Shown here: positions 63,479 to 64,000 of the stretch, piece by piece
Numbering within the stretch: the stretch's first letter is position 1
Layout: every line of letters begins with the position of its first letter
Source: Ustulina deusta
Taxonomy: Eukaryota > Ascomycota > Sordariomycetes > Xylariales > Xylariaceae
Length of the DNA stretch: 64,000 nt
Reading direction: 5' to 3'
Assembly: GCA_023159155.1 (NCBI GenBank)
Contig: JAJNNX010000051.1
Span: forward strand, 62,001-126,000
Translations under genes and position numbers: made by a program
The notes under the pieces: model-generated
The model's database searches: none
What the model saw: only the letters and a program-made list of their open reading frames with translations
What the model was told of the DNA's origin: nothing

Positions 63479-63656
63479 TGTTATAAATAGGAAGTTTATA
63501 AGGTTAGGTATAATATATAAAAAAATAAGTTATATATTTAATAAAGTTAGCTTATAAGACTAAAGCTTATAAAAAAAGATTTTCTATTAAAATAGGTATA
63601 AATATAGGATATATATATAATAAATATATACTAGTCCTAGTATGCTAGGCATAATA
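63479..63656 (-). repeat. LTR of the second gypsy copy
   Basis: It aligns end to end with 38337-38515 and 45833-46011. It is the most AT-rich of the three copies, for example CAGGTACAATATATGG has become TAGGTATAATATATAA. Confidence 0.85.
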
Positions 63657-64000
63657 ACTATTTTTTTTTTTTTAGTAAAGTTATTTTTAATTTAATATAT
63701 ATAAATATATAAAATATAAAATATATAGTATAAGTAGGTAGTATATATATATATAAATAAGAACATAAAATTTATATAAAATTAAATTAATATATATATA
63801 ATTAGTACAATATAATTAATTAAATGTTTATAAATATAAGTATATAAATATTTCTATTATATTAATAATATATAGTATTATTATTATTATTAATATAAAT
63901 ATTTTAATACTTATATAGTATTATTAATTAGAAGTTTTAGTATATATATAGTATAGTATATATATATATATTATATATTTAAATATATAATAAATTTTAA
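63479..64000. mobile_element. second copy of the gypsy element, cut by the window edge
   Basis: 63479-63656 is a third copy of the 178-179-bp LTR (TGTTATAAATAGG ... GGCATAATA). The following DNA to the window end aligns with 38516-38873, the LTR-adjacent internal region of the gypsy element. The polypurine tract equivalent has been changed to a run of T on the plus strand. It has the same orientation as the first copy and is more heavily mutated. Confidence 0.82.

Overview
The window looks like a chromosome segment of a filamentous ascomycete (Pezizomycotina). Genes carry short introns (46-158 bp) with GTAAGT-type donors and CTAAC-type branch sites. There are two Zn(II)2Cys6 regulators, and gene-bearing DNA of ordinary composition alternates abruptly with extremely AT-rich blocks that have almost no CpG. 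The AT-rich blocks are transposons mutated by RIP (repeat-induced point mutation, C to T in repeats). Their LTR pairs differ mainly by C-T and G-A changes, and their decayed reading frames are full of TAA/TAG. The window also encodes a homologue of RID, the cytosine-methyltransferase-like protein required for RIP in Neurospora. The species cannot be named from the sequence alone.

Layout. 1-11.9 kb: a GPI-anchored Ser/Thr/Pro-rich wall protein (1404-3778, minus), a long gene-free stretch, the RID homologue (7526-9897, minus) and a decayed coding fragment (about 10.87-11.38 kb). 11.93-26.86 kb: one 14.9-kb RIP-mutated LTR element with 301/302-bp LTRs. It contains a younger, un-mutated solo LTR (14801-15053, ATTAT duplication) and a second GC-richer island (16049-16198). 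27.5-37.85 kb: a seven-TM protein, a Zn2Cys6 factor (7 exons), a Ure2-like glutathione transferase and a protein with two GFA domains (5 exons). 37.86-47.42 kb: a nested transposon. A Tc1/mariner-type element (TA duplication, inverted ends) was split by a Ty3/gypsy LTR retrotransposon (38337-46011, TATAA duplication), and both were then RIP-mutated. 47.5-62.3 kb: a run of a Zn2Cys6 factor, a short-chain dehydrogenase (SDR), a transketolase/dihydroxyacetone-synthase-like protein, a medium-chain polyol-type dehydrogenase, a Baeyer-Villiger-type monooxygenase and an aldehyde/succinate-semialdehyde dehydrogenase. 62.25-64 kb: AT-rich DNA holding another copy of the gypsy LTR that runs off the window.

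How the genes may work together. The 47.5-62.3 kb genes form a plausible catabolic cluster with its own regulator: two alcohol/polyol oxidoreductases, a TPP-dependent C2-transfer enzyme, an O-inserting flavoenzyme and an aldehyde dehydrogenase. Two pairs (SDR/transketolase and polyol dehydrogenase/monooxygenase) share divergent promoters. The transketolase-like gene carries a single in-frame TAG where the family has tryptophan. TGG to TAG is a RIP-type change, so the cluster may be decaying or in the process of being disabled beside the RIP-mutated repeats.

All exon joins were worked out by eye from splice signals and conserved protein motifs. Superfamily calls for the repeats rest on LTR/TIR structure and on a few recognisable, RIP-degraded motifs.
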